A stretch of DNA of 64,000 bases from Fictibacillus norfolkensis (GCF_014836645.1 NZ_JACSQM010000003.1:1-64000); one strand, 5' to 3'; shown: positions 1 through 8,428, counted from the stretch's first letter. A program made the numbers and translations. Notes: generated by a model from the sequence alone, not told the origin.

Positions 1-295
1 CCCTAAAGAATATAGAGCTGAAGCCGCTTAGCTGGTTTTTATTATTTTCACTGTCTACTTGACAGGGTGCAGTTCATGTATCCTTGCCTTTTTCATGGTT
101 TAATCTTGCTAACAATTAGGGGTTAAGGTCTTGCATTATAAGTTTCGTGCGTTGAATGATAAAAGTGTATGTATTCCGTAAATCTTTTTATTTTACTGAA
201 AAATATGTATAGCAGGCGGTTGTACAAGCGGATTGAAAACGAACGAATAAGATATGAAAGGCATGTCATGTAAATAGGAAAGGTGATCGTTAAAA
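1..295. other. Intergenic, no gene seen
   Basis: AT-rich sequence with no convincing reading frame on either strand and no recognisable RNA motif. The Shine-Dalgarno of the following gene (AAAGGTGATC) lies at its right end. A promoter is probably present, but I could not assign one with a good -35/-10 pair. Confidence 0.5.
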
Positions 296-1039
296 ATGAG
301 TAAAGCAATAAGTCCTTTTTTCTTTAATTCGTTTCCTAAGAGCGGGACACATCTAATGTTTCAAATATTAACAGGAATTCATCCCATCACATTTGATCAA
401 AAATTACATCTATATGAAGGTATCTCAGCACAATTAGCAGGACATCAGCGCGAGTTAGAGAAACTAAAAGAAAATGAATTTTTGTCAGGACATATTTATT
501 TTTCCCCATCATGGGTGAAGCTTCTTCAAGATCTCGATATGAAACAAATTTTCCTCTATCGCGATTTGCGTGATGTGGTGGTTTCTTATAACTACTATAT
601 TGAGAAAGTAAATGCTCCACTTCATCAATATTATCAAAAAAAGCAAATGTCTAAAAAAGAACGATTGTTATCAATCATAAGAGGGATTCCTGAGGCAGGT
701 CATCTGGGTATTCATGATTGGTTCTCGGAATTTAAAGGGTGGTTAACTGCACCTAACGTGCTTTCTGTTAAATTTGAAGATCTAATAAGAAGTGAAGATT
801 CTCTAGACCAATCGGTTCATAAAGTCGTACAGTTTATTACGGAAGGGGAACTTGAAAACCTCGATATCGTTATCAAACGTGCGAAAGAAAACATTTCTAC
901 TCAGGATTCAGCTACTTTTAGAAAAGGTAAGATTGGCAACTGGAAAGAAGAGTTCGACGATGAAATTATTACAGCTTTTAAAGAGACTGCTGGACAATTG
1001 CTTATCGAGTTAGGATATGAAAAGGATTTACTTTGGTAA
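296..1039 (+). CDS. Sulfotransferase family protein
   Basis: A 247-residue protein with the two PAPS-binding signatures of sulfotransferases. The 5'-phosphosulfate loop FPKSGTH is at residues 13-19, and the 3'-phosphate motif RDLRDVVVSY is at about 89-98. Members transfer sulfate from PAPS to hydroxyl or amine groups of small molecules or glycans; the substrate cannot be read from sequence. It is cytosolic with no signal peptide. The ATG at 296 follows AAAGGTGATC at good spacing. It is a single-gene unit with its own downstream terminator and no sulfation-pathway neighbours, so its role is open. Confidence 0.8.
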   Translation: MSKAISPFFFNSFPKSGTHLMFQILTGIHPITFDQKLHLYEGISAQLAGHQRELEKLKENEFLSGHIYFSPSWVKLLQDLDMKQIFLYRDLRDVVVSYNYYIEKVNAPLHQYYQKKQMSKKERLLSIIRGIPEAGHLGIHDWFSEFKGWLTAPNVLSVKFEDLIRSEDSLDQSVHKVVQFITEGELENLDIVIKRAKENISTQDSATFRKGKIGNWKEEFDDEIITAFKETAGQLLIELGYEKDLLW

Positions 1040-1065
1040 AGAAGTATTCCTGCTATAACTTGAAA

Positions 1066-1098
1066 AAATCGCAACGTAATTTGCTGCGGTTTTTTCTT
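1066..1098 (+). terminator. Intrinsic terminator
   Basis: A short hairpin flanked by an A-run on the left and TTTTTT on the right follows the sulfotransferase stop. It can act in the + direction. Confidence 0.6.
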
Positions 1099-1226
1099 AT
1101 CATTTAAATGGAAGAACTTATTTAAGTTAAGAAACAGTTTTAAATACAAAATTTTTTCTTCCATCTTTTTTAAAAGTGGTACAATAGTACAAAAGTAGGT
1201 AAAAATTTCAAAAGGGAGTGAACACT

Positions 1227-2045
1227 ATGGGTTTAGTCTTGGAAAAGGATTATATTGAATACTTTACTAATAACAGAGAAGAGTTCCAAGAATCTTTATT
1301 AGCTGAAGCCCGAAATGTTCGTGGGAAAATCGAAGAAATATTGGTGGTAGGTAATATTGATTTATTGTCTAATGCTCATAAACTTGTGATGTATACCATC
1401 CAAGGTAAAGACCGTGAATTAGAAGAATTCGCAAAATTTGAAGGTGTATCGTGGGCATCCCATAGTCTCACGCTTGCATTTAAACTAGAATGGGTTCAAG
1501 CCATTCGAAGAACGGTTTGGAAATTTCTCCAAGAATTTAATAAATTAAATCATATTGACTTAGAGGCTGAGAGTTTTTTTAATACGGAAAGACAAATTAA
1601 TGACCGCATTGATAAATTTTTAAATGAGCTATTCTTAAGTTATTCAGAGTACAAAGATAAGCTGATCGAGTCTCAGAAAACACTCGTTGAAAATCTTTCT
1701 GTTCCAATTATTCCGATCACATCGAAGGTTTGTGTACTTCCACTAATTGGAAATATCGATACATATCGAACAGACACGATTGAAGAGAAAGTTCTTTTGG
1801 AAATCAGCAGACTTCGCATTGGAACGTTAATTATCGATTTATCTGGTATTGCCCAAATAGAGACAGATGCGATCGAACGGATCATGAAAGTTATGGAAGG
1901 TGCGAACATGATGGGTTGTGAGTGTGTGATTACTGGTCTGCGTCCAGAAGTTGTACGTAAGATAACAAATATCGGATTATCTTTCGAGAGCAAGGCTCAG
2001 ACAAAAGCTACACTTCAGCAAGCTTTAGAAGATTATTTAAGATAG
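1227..2045 (+). CDS. RsbR-type stressosome protein (STAS domain)
   Basis: A 272-residue protein. The variable helical N-terminal half (about 1-150) resembles the sensor half of RsbR paralogues. The C-terminal STAS domain runs from about 155 (VCVLPLIGNID) through LIIDLSGIAQIETDAI to the end. In RsbR proteins, threonines in this STAS helix are phosphorylated by RsbT. Here the canonical serine/threonine after DLSG is replaced by I, with T nearby in ETDA. It probably takes part in sigma-B stressosome signalling or a related partner switch. The ATG at 1227 is preferred over a GTG at 1218 because AAAGGGAG lies correctly only for the ATG. No rsbS/rsbT neighbour is present, as is usual for dispersed RsbR paralogues. 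Confidence 0.75.
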   Translation: MGLVLEKDYIEYFTNNREEFQESLLAEARNVRGKIEEILVVGNIDLLSNAHKLVMYTIQGKDRELEEFAKFEGVSWASHSLTLAFKLEWVQAIRRTVWKFLQEFNKLNHIDLEAESFFNTERQINDRIDKFLNELFLSYSEYKDKLIESQKTLVENLSVPIIPITSKVCVLPLIGNIDTYRTDTIEEKVLLEISRLRIGTLIIDLSGIAQIETDAIERIMKVMEGANMMGCECVITGLRPEVVRKITNIGLSFESKAQTKATLQQALEDYLR

Positions 2046-2076
2046 AGAATTATTAGATATATATAGTTGCAAAGAG

Positions 2077-2113
2077 TGTACATTACTTTATTAGTGTACA
2101 CCCTTTTTTTGTA
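2077..2113. terminator. Terminator between convergent genes
   Basis: The inverted repeat around GTGTACA...TGTACAC is followed by a run of seven T. It closes the STAS gene and sits directly against the 3' end of the opposite-strand acetyltransferase. Confidence 0.8.
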
Positions 2114-2117
2114 TCAT

Positions 2118-2561
2118 CTATTTTGCTAGCGGGGCTAGCTCTTTTCGAAAATGAATGTCAGCAGCATCAGGAGTAGGTAATCCTTCCCAGCGAAACAGTT
2201 CTTGGTAGCCGTGACGTTCATAGAAGCCTGGCGCTTGAAAGGTGAAAGAAGTAGTGAAGACATGTGTGCAACCTCGTGTCAGAGCTTCATGTTCAAAATC
2301 TTGGAGTAGTTGAGAACCTAGTCCGTCTTTTCTAGCATCTTCACGAACCCATGTCATTGCAATACCAGCGGCTACGCCCCAAGTCCAATCACTCATACCG
2401 GCTGCGAGTTCGCGATGTTTATCTAAAATTTGCACCGTCAATTCTCGAGCAGCAGGAGTGCCAATCGTCGCTGCATTGTTCACTTTGTCCAATTCATCAG
2501 AAAGCCGCTGATCTAATTCGACATTTCCTTCACCAACTAACACCTCGTAATGATCTTTCAT
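2118..2561 (-). CDS. GNAT family N-acetyltransferase
   Basis: A 147-residue protein with a GNAT fold. The acetyl-CoA loop appears as RKDGLGSQLLQDFE (about 82-95), and the C-terminal strand as FQAPGFYERHGYQEL. The substrate is unknown. The start is set at the ATG at 2561, which has GAGG six bases upstream. The in-frame TTG 12 bases further up would overlap the Shine-Dalgarno. It is a single gene running toward the STAS gene. GNAT genes recur across this window (at least six others), typical of Bacillaceae accessory regions. Confidence 0.75.
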   Translation of the reverse strand: MKDHYEVLVGEGNVELDQRLSDELDKVNNAATIGTPAARELTVQILDKHRELAAGMSDWTWGVAAGIAMTWVREDARKDGLGSQLLQDFEHEALTRGCTHVFTTSFTFQAPGFYERHGYQELFRWEGLPTPDAADIHFRKELAPLAK

Positions 2562-2735
2562 TTGTTTCCTCAACTCCTCGATTCGTTTAATAAAAATGAA
2601 CGTTTATGTATGTAAACAGTATATCAAATGGATAAATCAAACAGTTGATCAAATAAGTTTTGTGAAAAAGGAGATTGGGTAAGACAGTTTAATCATACTG
2701 TTAGCCATATTTCATGCTCATTTTAAGTAAAATGA

Positions 2736-2951
2736 GCGATCAGCAGTAGTCAGTTTCAAATCTTAGGTGGTGCAACTTCGTTTATCGGTGGAAATTCAGT
2801 AAACATAGGTGGTAAACAAATCTTTACAGGTGGAAAACACTTAATTATCGGCGAACGTGTAAGAAATATAAAAACACGTACCGTGAATACACATATCAAC
2901 TCCAAAAACAATAGCAAAACCCCCGATCACGATGGTCGGGGGTTCATATAA
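2736..2951 (+). pseudogene. Glycine-repeat reading frame without a start
   Basis: An open frame of about 71 codons that looks coding. It has a regular GG-x(4-5)-IGG pattern (GGATSFIGGNS, VNIGGKQIF, TGGKHLIIG) followed by a basic tail. No ATG, GTG or TTG lies in a useful place. An ATG at 2732 with a short reading (MSDQQ-stop) is one frame away, so a single frameshift would restore a start. I do not recognise the family. It lies beside a coat-like gene and overlaps that gene's terminator. It is either a broken small gene or chance. Confidence 0.35.
2914..2944 (-). terminator. Terminator of the coat-like gene
   Basis: A nine-base-pair stem AACCCCCGA / TCGGGGGTT with a short T-run on the minus strand, downstream of the minus-strand coat-like gene. 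Confidence 0.6.
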
Positions 2952-2973
2952 AAAGAGTAATTATTCTTTGAAA

Positions 2974-3237
2974 TTACTTCTTTTTGCTTTTTTTCTTAGA
3001 TTTTTTGTGCTTTTTATTGCAATCACATTTAGTTGGAGAACCAGGATCGATCACTTCTTTGATTACTTTCTCCTCATACACGTCACGGCGAACATATTTA
3101 ACGTGTTCACGCTTTACACGAATGATCGGATGAACGAATGTGACTTCTTTCTCTGTGTATGAATCCTCAATGATATATACAGGATCACAACAGATTACTT
3201 TTTTCTTCTTTTTCTTACAATGCTTGTCTTTACCCAA
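2974..3237 (-). CDS. Lysine-rich spore coat-like protein
   Basis: An 87-residue, very basic protein. It has lysine clusters at both ends (KKKKKK near residue 8; KKHKKSKKKSKKK at the C-terminus), paired cysteines (ICCD; CDC) and a central segment with VHPIIRVKREHVKY. The HP-rich centre resembles CotD-type inner coat proteins, but the match is by eye only. Lys/Cys-rich short proteins in spore formers are commonly cross-linked coat components. The start is a TTG at 3237 with a perfect AGGAGGTG six bases upstream. No sigma-K promoter was confidently found. Confidence 0.55.
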   Translation of the reverse strand: MGKDKHCKKKKKKVICCDPVYIIEDSYTEKEVTFVHPIIRVKREHVKYVRRDVYEEKVIKEVIDPGSPTKCDCNKKHKKSKKKSKKK

Positions 3238-3338
3238 GATAGCACCTCCTACATTTCATACTTTAGTAGATGCAGTTGCAGGGTAAAATGATCTAGACAA
3301 GTCACTATTTTTATAAATTATAAGGAAAAGTCCTAAGT

Positions 3339-3548
3339 TTAAACATCCCAAAAATCACTTAGTTTTGCGGTGTCTTCTTTCTTTTTTACGATACTTAATA
3401 CAATCCTCATTGTCGTTCCATCAGGTTTATAGGAAGGATCACCTAGCAGTTTCTGTACTTGGTAGGAAGGAAACTTACTGGCTTCTTGCAGCCATTGTGG
3501 ATCTAAATTGTGTTTTTGAATCCACGTATTTAATTTTGTGTTCATCAT
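3339..3548 (-). CDS. Small protein of unknown function
   Basis: A 69-residue soluble protein rich in charged and aromatic residues (WIQKHNLDPQWLQEASKFPSYQVQ), with a predicted helical N-terminal half. I do not recognise a family. The first of two adjacent ATG codons follows GGAGGG at good spacing, which supports a real gene. It is the first gene upstream of the coat-like gene on the same strand, about 100 bases away, and could be cotranscribed. No catalytic motif is visible. Confidence 0.55.
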   Translation of the reverse strand: MMNTKLNTWIQKHNLDPQWLQEASKFPSYQVQKLLGDPSYKPDGTTMRIVLSIVKKKEDTAKLSDFWDV

Positions 3549-3719
3549 TTTCCCTCCGATAGAATCTTTCTGTTAATAATATACCATTCCTTTAATTAAA
3601 CTTATACATATTTTATACATAATTTAAACGATTGATGTTTAACTCTGTCTAAAAAGGTTTTAAACGTATTGAGTTGAATTTCTAATAAGGTATTTACCGA
3701 GTATGGAGGACAAGTAACG

Positions 3720-4259
3720 ATGAAAAATATTTATATCAAACTTCTAGATGAAAGTGATCTGCAAGCATTATTTGATATTGAAACAAGAAACAAGGCGTTT
3801 TTTCAGCAATATACACCTGACAGAGATTCGGATTTTTATTCTTTAGATGGTCAAGCAAGAAGATTGAAAGAGATAGAAGAGCGAAAAGAAAACGGGTTAG
3901 GTTATTCTTTTGGTATTTATCTTCATGACACACATGAATTAATCGGACAGATTTGTCTGTTCAAGATAGAAAGAGGACCTGCACAAAAAGGGATGGTTGG
4001 TTATTCTCTTGATAAATTCCATAACGGCAAAGGGTATATGTCGGAAGCTCTTCCACTTATTATAGAGTTTGCGTTCAATGAGCTTAAACTTCATCGAATT
4101 GAAGCAGAAGTAATGCCACATAATATCGGATCTATCAAATTATTAATAAAAGCTGGATTTCATAAAGAAGGAATTTTAAAGAAAAATGTGAAAATCAATG
4201 GCAGGTGGGAAGATCACCAGATTCTTGCCATTCTTAATGAAGAGGATATAGATATTTAA
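3720..4259 (+). CDS. RimJ/RimL-type GNAT acetyltransferase
   Basis: A 179-residue protein of the ribosomal-protein N-acetyltransferase type (RimJ/RimL/YdaF-like). It has VGYSLDKFHNGKGYMSEAL (CoA loop region, about 92-110), LHRIEAEVMPHNIGSIKLL (about 128-146) and a GFHKEGILKKNVKINGRWEDH tail typical of the family. Family members acetylate the N-terminus of ribosomal proteins or small-molecule amines; which applies here is unknown. GGAGG lies upstream of the ATG. It is a monocistronic gene convergent with the MscS gene. Confidence 0.8.
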   Translation: MKNIYIKLLDESDLQALFDIETRNKAFFQQYTPDRDSDFYSLDGQARRLKEIEERKENGLGYSFGIYLHDTHELIGQICLFKIERGPAQKGMVGYSLDKFHNGKGYMSEALPLIIEFAFNELKLHRIEAEVMPHNIGSIKLLIKAGFHKEGILKKNVKINGRWEDHQILAILNEEDIDI

Positions 4260-4268
4260 AATGTAAGA

Positions 4269-4300
4269 GCAGGCTGTAATCGTCGTTCGTTATAGCCTGC
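4269..4300. terminator. Hairpin between convergent genes
   Basis: The inverted repeat GCAGGCT...AGCCTGC lies in the 51-base gap between the acetyltransferase and the MscS gene. It has no strong T-run, so terminator activity is probable but not certain. Confidence 0.45.
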
Positions 4301-4310
4301 ATCATACTTC

Positions 4311-5159
4311 TTAATAAGATGCTTGAGAATCGTTACGTTTATTCTTTTCAATTTCACCGTTTTCGGCCATCTTTAACTTGTTTACATATGCAGCGAGCGC
4401 TAGTTCATATCTTACTCGTTTACTTGCATCCACAAAATGAGCTTCTTTAACGATCCCTGAGAGAGAATACCGGTGACCTTTATAATCGACGTTTAATTCG
4501 GTAATTTGATTAAATGTAAACCTTTCCACAGGCTTACCATCCAGATCTGTTAAGAGGTACTCACTATATTTCTCGTTACACGTTCTTGCTACTTCCTCCA
4601 TAACGTGAAACGCCTCATCTGGGTTTTGTCTGTAGTTAAGGATAAGACTTTCGTTCACCCGCCGCATCCCACGGTTTCCGTTTTGAAGCTCGTTGATACT
4701 TCCATAAGAAACAGTGTATAGATAACCGTCGTATTGACGAATTTTAAGGTGACGCACACTTATTTCCTCGATTTTCCCCTGTTTGTTACCGTTGATAATT
4801 ACATAATCACCGAGGTTGATCTGCCGTTCAAACAAGTAGGCAAGTCCCATAATATAATCTCGAATGATATGTTGGAAAATCAATGCGAGAGCACCGGCTA
4901 CAACAACTGAACCTGTAACAAGTCTCGGTAAATTGAAGAAATGGCTTAATACGTAAATGAAGAAGAACACCAATCCAAGAACCTTGAGAACTTGATCTGT
5001 AAAATGCATCAACGTCTCTTCACGGTTTTCATCTAGAAAACTTGTTTTATCAAAGAAAAGCTGAACAGATCTTCTAATAAAATACGCTGTGACTACGATT
5101 ATTAAAGCTACGATTAAAATTTTTACAGGTAATTTGTTAAACAACTCTAAGTTAAACAT
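4311..5159 (-). CDS. Small-conductance mechanosensitive channel (MscS family)
   Basis: A 282-residue protein. It has three membrane segments (about 12-30, 60-80 and the pore helix around VTGSVVVAGALALIFQHII), then the cytoplasmic beta domain beginning INLGDYVIINGNKQGKIEEISVRHLKIR. It acts as a turgor-release valve in the cytoplasmic membrane. The start is placed at the ATG at 5159 with GGGAG upstream. The longer frame to 5372 runs through a terminator hairpin and has no ribosome site. It is transcribed separately from the AbrB-like gene behind it. Confidence 0.85.
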   Translation of the reverse strand: MFNLELFNKLPVKILIVALIIVVTAYFIRRSVQLFFDKTSFLDENREETLMHFTDQVLKVLGLVFFFIYVLSHFFNLPRLVTGSVVVAGALALIFQHIIRDYIMGLAYLFERQINLGDYVIINGNKQGKIEEISVRHLKIRQYDGYLYTVSYGSINELQNGNRGMRRVNESLILNYRQNPDEAFHVMEEVARTCNEKYSEYLLTDLDGKPVERFTFNQITELNVDYKGHRYSLSGIVKEAHFVDASKRVRYELALAAYVNKLKMAENGEIEKNKRNDSQASY

Positions 5160-5340
5160 TCTTTCAACTCCCACTCTTACTATACCAATAGAATGCGGAT
5201 TATAAGCAAAATTATTTTCCCTTGCCCAATGGATTTTATTAGATAATGAGAGAAAGGTCAATAACGCGATTTCCGTAATCATTAGTGATTTCTGATGAGG
5301 TGAGGGGAGAATTACAGAATTATGAATCAAAATTAGTTCA

Positions 5341-5372
5341 AATAAAAAAACGGTTTCAATGAATGAAACCAT
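5341..5372 (-). terminator. Terminator of the AbrB-like gene
   Basis: The stem GGTTTCA/TGAAACC is followed on the minus strand by GTTTTTTTATTT. It closes the AbrB-like gene and separates it from mscS. Confidence 0.8.
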
Positions 5373-5426
5373 TTATGTTTTTCTATGAACGGACTTCTCC
5401 ATGGAAAGTTATGGTTGAAACCATAA

Positions 5427-5711
5427 TTAAGCAGGTATTAAAACAAACTGTTCAGTTTCTTGAATCGCGATTAATTGATACGTATGGCTTTTTAATTCTT
5501 TTCTAATTTCAATCGGAATTGTAAGTCTTCCTTTGACACCGATTATTGGAGTGAACCGTCTTGCATCCGCCTTATCAATGATAATTCTTCCGTCTTCTAC
5601 ATCAACGCCTACTTTTTCTCCAATTTGAAACTGAAATTCTTCTCGCCATACAACAGGGAGGTGAAAATATCCTTTCTTGTTGTCGTAAAATTTATTTAGT
5701 ACAACTGACAT
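5427..5711 (-). CDS. AbrB/SpoVT-like swapped-hairpin regulator
   Basis: A 94-residue protein with two AbrB-like swapped-hairpin halves. The second carries the signature GVKGRLTIPIEIRKEL (about 57-72), and the first (KKGYFHLPVVWREEF) is more divergent. AbrB-type N-terminal domains bind DNA as dimers, and chromosomal members usually act as transition-state or developmental regulators. The target is unknown. The start ATG has AAGGGGTGAC upstream. It forms a single-gene unit with its own terminator. Confidence 0.7.
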   Translation of the reverse strand: MSVVLNKFYDNKKGYFHLPVVWREEFQFQIGEKVGVDVEDGRIIIDKADARRFTPIIGVKGRLTIPIEIRKELKSHTYQLIAIQETEQFVLIPA

Positions 5712-5863
5712 CGTGTCACCCCTTAAAAAAATTCCAAATTATGTATACTTATACTTAATTGTTTATTTTTATAAATGTTACCATAATATCTCTATAATGT
5801 TCAATATTAATTGATTTTGAAGAAAGTGTGTTAGTAAGGGGAAGAGGAGCATGGTGGCTTATA

Positions 5864-5901
5864 AAAAGAAAAAAAGTGGATGATTGAAAATTCATCCACT
5901 T
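5864..5901 (-). terminator. Strong hairpin with minus-strand T-run
   Basis: A perfect ten-base stem AAGTGGATGA / TCATCCACTT is followed on the minus strand by a T-rich run. No minus-strand gene was found to its right before the MerR cluster, so its transcript is unclear. It may block read-through into the AbrB-like gene. The rest of the gap 5712-6062 holds only promoter sequence. Confidence 0.55.
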
Positions 5902-5997
5902 ACTTAAATTACGACTCTATTTCTGGGTAGTAGAGTACCGTTGTATAGGATTAACAAGATTTCCTTGTATCGGTTCATAATAAATTTATATTAACGC

Positions 5998-6028
5998 TTG
6001 AAACTGACGTTACGTCATTTTGTATACT
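5998..6028 (+). promoter_or_regulatory. MerR-type promoter with dyad operator
   Basis: TTGAAA (5998-6003) and TATACT (6023-6028) are separated by 19 bp, the over-long spacer typical of MerR-activated promoters. Within the spacer is the perfect dyad TGACGTTACGTCA (6005-6017). The downstream genes include a MerR regulator, so autoregulated activation is the natural reading. Confidence 0.7.
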
Positions 6029-6062
6029 AATAGATAACGACTTACATTAAAAGGATGATGAG

Positions 6063-6200
6063 ATGAAACGTGAAGATGTGATTATCTATGGATGTGTCAT
6101 TATAGGAGCTGGTGTTGGTTTAATAATAGATCAAGCGTTTGCTGGTGTTCTCATTGGATTAGGAACGGGTTACTTGCTGAACACTTTTATAAAAAAATAA
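6063..6200 (+). CDS. Small hydrophobic membrane protein
   Basis: A 45-residue protein, too short for usual ORF cut-offs. It has one or two hydrophobic stretches (VIIYGCVIIGAGVGLII; AFAGVLIGLGTGYLL) rich in glycine and ends FIKK. AAAGGATGATGAG directly precedes the ATG. It is the first gene behind the MerR-type promoter and is followed 37 bases later by the MerR gene, so it likely belongs to the same regulon. The function is unknown; a membrane-stress or transporter-accessory role is only a guess. Confidence 0.65.
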   Translation: MKREDVIIYGCVIIGAGVGLIIDQAFAGVLIGLGTGYLLNTFIKK

Positions 6201-6237
6201 TCCTTTAACAATAGATCTTGAAAGGTGTGTTTATCAA

Positions 6238-6981
6238 TTGCTGCACATTCATAAGGTAAGTGAGTTGACAGGTGTTACAGTCAGAACCCTGCGTCACTAC
6301 GATCAGATAGGCTTATTACAATCAACATCCAAGACGGAAGGTGGACACAGTCTATATAGCAATGGGGATTTAAAGAAGCTACAACAGATTCAATTCATGA
6401 AAAAGATTGGATTTCGTTTGAACGAAATAAAGAACATGCTGAATTCGAGTGACTGGGATTGGTCAGATAGTCTAAGAAATCAACTTTCTTATGTAAAACA
6501 AGAGCAAGAAAACTTAAACAAAATGGAGAGTGCTCTACGGGAATTAATACATGGAATGGCAATTGAAGATGAGAATAATGAGATTGCCATTCAAAAGGTC
6601 ATGCAATTAGCCAATAGCAATAAAGTGCTTCAGCAGAAATATAGAAGAACATTGTTTAAAGAAAGAGAATTAAAGCTGTGGAAAAAGGTCCCAAATATGA
6701 CTAGCGACCATCCAGATACTTTGGAATGGATTGCTCTTATTGGACAGTTGAAGCGGTTTATTAATGAGGATCCAGGTTGTTCGAATGTTCAAAATATCAT
6801 TAGAAGAATGGATGAAAAAAGAGCAGAAACATTTGGTGGTGAAACAGAGTTTCTAGATAAGCTGTGGGACGTTCGTATGTCTGAAAAAAAATCAGAACAA
6901 TTAGGATTATATCCCATTGACCAAGATGTACTGGAATATATGAATGCTGCTTATAAAATCTTTATAGGGAAAAAGGGGTAA
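6238..6981 (+). CDS. MerR family regulator with TipAS-like domain
   Basis: A 247-residue regulator. The winged-helix domain is at 1-70 (HKVSELTGVTVRTLRHYDQIGLLQ), followed by a dimerisation coiled coil (about 75-110). A C-terminal helical domain of about 120 residues resembles TipAS/antibiotic-binding domains of Mta- and TipA-type activators. These proteins bind drugs and untwist 19-bp-spacer promoters. The start is a TTG at 6238, the only codon that gives the complete HTH, with AAAGGTG upstream. It probably activates the promoter at 5998 and the genes that follow. Confidence 0.85.
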   Translation: MLHIHKVSELTGVTVRTLRHYDQIGLLQSTSKTEGGHSLYSNGDLKKLQQIQFMKKIGFRLNEIKNMLNSSDWDWSDSLRNQLSYVKQEQENLNKMESALRELIHGMAIEDENNEIAIQKVMQLANSNKVLQQKYRRTLFKERELKLWKKVPNMTSDHPDTLEWIALIGQLKRFINEDPGCSNVQNIIRRMDEKRAETFGGETEFLDKLWDVRMSEKKSEQLGLYPIDQDVLEYMNAAYKIFIGKKG

Positions 6982-7007
6982 GCTCATTCTGAAAGAGGGG
7001 GAATTCA

Positions 7008-7664
7008 GTGACTGTAGATCTACTTCTTATAATTGGAGGATTAGCTGTATTGGATATGCTAAGTCCTGCGACAATAGGGGTTACAGTTTATCTCCTGTTA
7101 AACGAGAAAGAGAAACAAACCTCTCGTATTTTCTTCTACCTTATAACCGTTGCTGGTTTTTATTTTATAGTGGGTGTTTCTCTTATGTTAGGAATATCAA
7201 CTTTGCTTGAAAGCGTATCTAACATTTTTCAAAATAAAACCATAAGCTGGATCATCTTTATCATTGGGACGATTTTGTTTATTGCTAGTTTCTATGTTCC
7301 TGCAAATAAAAATGTTGATTTGCCTTATATAAAGTCTAAACGATTGACTTCAATCATAATCCTTGGATTGTCAACTTCTCTTATTGAAGTAGGAACCGCT
7401 TTTCCTTACTTTGCTGCGATCGGTATTTTATCTACTAGTGATCTTACAAGCATGGAATGGGTTAGTATTTTAGCTGGATACAATTTTATCATGGTCTTGC
7501 CACCGCTCTTGTTGTATTTCATTTATCTTTTATTGGGTAGATGGATGGATAAACCTTTAATAAATCTGCGTGAAAGGATGGTTAAGAATTCTGGTTTAGC
7601 TCTTTCATGGATCATGTGTATCGTTGGAATCATACTGATTTTTAATAGTTTGGATTATTTATAA
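7008..7664 (+). CDS. GAP (Sap) family membrane transporter
   Basis: A 218-residue integral membrane protein with six predicted segments. The layout matches the GAP/Sap family, which is related to LysE-type exporters: an N-terminal segment with LSPATIGVTVYLLL, then a central charged loop. Relatives in mycobacteria are linked to export of lipids. The start is a GTG with GAGGGGG upstream. It follows the MerR gene after 26 bases and is likely the efflux effector of that regulator. The substrate is unknown. Confidence 0.7.
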   Translation: MTVDLLLIIGGLAVLDMLSPATIGVTVYLLLNEKEKQTSRIFFYLITVAGFYFIVGVSLMLGISTLLESVSNIFQNKTISWIIFIIGTILFIASFYVPANKNVDLPYIKSKRLTSIIILGLSTSLIEVGTAFPYFAAIGILSTSDLTSMEWVSILAGYNFIMVLPPLLLYFIYLLLGRWMDKPLINLRERMVKNSGLALSWIMCIVGIILIFNSLDYL

Positions 7665-7732
7665 GCAGTTAAAGATATCTGGATGTATAAACTCTTGTGT
7701 GCAAAATGCTATTAGGGGAGTGTGTCCTACAA

Positions 7733-8428
7733 ATGATAAAAGCTGCTATGTTTGATTTAGATGGTACGCTATTAGATCGGGATGAGTCTGTGAAACTATT
7801 TATTGATGAGCAATATAACAGATTTGCAGAGCTAAAGGATTATGTAACGAAGGAGATGTATGTTAAACGATTTATAGAATTAGATAACCGAGGATATGTT
7901 TGGAAGGATAAAGTATATCAGCAAATCGTTTATGAATTTTCATTACCTGAACCTGCGTGGGAAGATCTTCTATCTGATTACATGAATGAATTTAAGAACT
8001 ACTGCGTTCCTTTTCCTCGTCTTATAGAAATGTTAGAGAATTTAAAAAATAATAACTTCAAGCTTGGAATCATTTCAAACGGATTTGGACAATTTCAGAG
8101 CGATAATATTAAAGCTTTAGGTATTAAAGAATACTTCGATGTGATATTGATTTCTGAATGGGAAGGAATAAAGAAACCAGATCCTCGAATTTTCAATATA
8201 GCATTAGAGCAACTACAAGTATCTCCTAATGAGGCTATTTTTGTAGGTGATCATCCTGAGAATGATGTAAAACCAGCTCAAGATGTTGGAATGAAAGGGA
8301 TCTGGAAGAGAGATGCTTATGGGGAAGATGTTGAAGCAGATTATATAGTGGATGATTTGTTGGAGGTTCCTTTAGTTATTCAGGAATGTAATCGATTAGG
8401 TGAATACCACATTTCATCAGGAAAATAG
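7733..8428 (+). CDS. HAD family hydrolase (phosphatase)
   Basis: A 231-residue HAD-superfamily protein with all four motifs: DLDGT (motif 1, near residue 8), ISNGFG (motif 2), KKPDPRIF (motif 3 lysine) and GDHPENDV (motif 4). A helical cap lies between motifs 1 and 2, which gives subfamily I (YjjG/PgmB-like). It probably dephosphorylates a small metabolite. The ATG at 7733 follows TTAGGGGAGTG, and an upstream frame extension has no ribosome site. It may be the last gene of the MerR-linked unit. Confidence 0.8.
   Translation: MIKAAMFDLDGTLLDRDESVKLFIDEQYNRFAELKDYVTKEMYVKRFIELDNRGYVWKDKVYQQIVYEFSLPEPAWEDLLSDYMNEFKNYCVPFPRLIEMLENLKNNNFKLGIISNGFGQFQSDNIKALGIKEYFDVILISEWEGIKKPDPRIFNIALEQLQVSPNEAIFVGDHPENDVKPAQDVGMKGIWKRDAYGEDVEADYIVDDLLEVPLVIQECNRLGEYHISSGK

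Noticed and set aside
123..308. Minus-strand frame of 61 codons at the left edge
   Set aside because: No ribosome site, low-complexity composition, and it overlaps the start of the sulfotransferase gene.
5160..5372. N-terminal extension of the MscS protein to 353 residues
   Set aside because: The extension runs through an intrinsic terminator and has no ribosome site; the ATG at 5159 has one.
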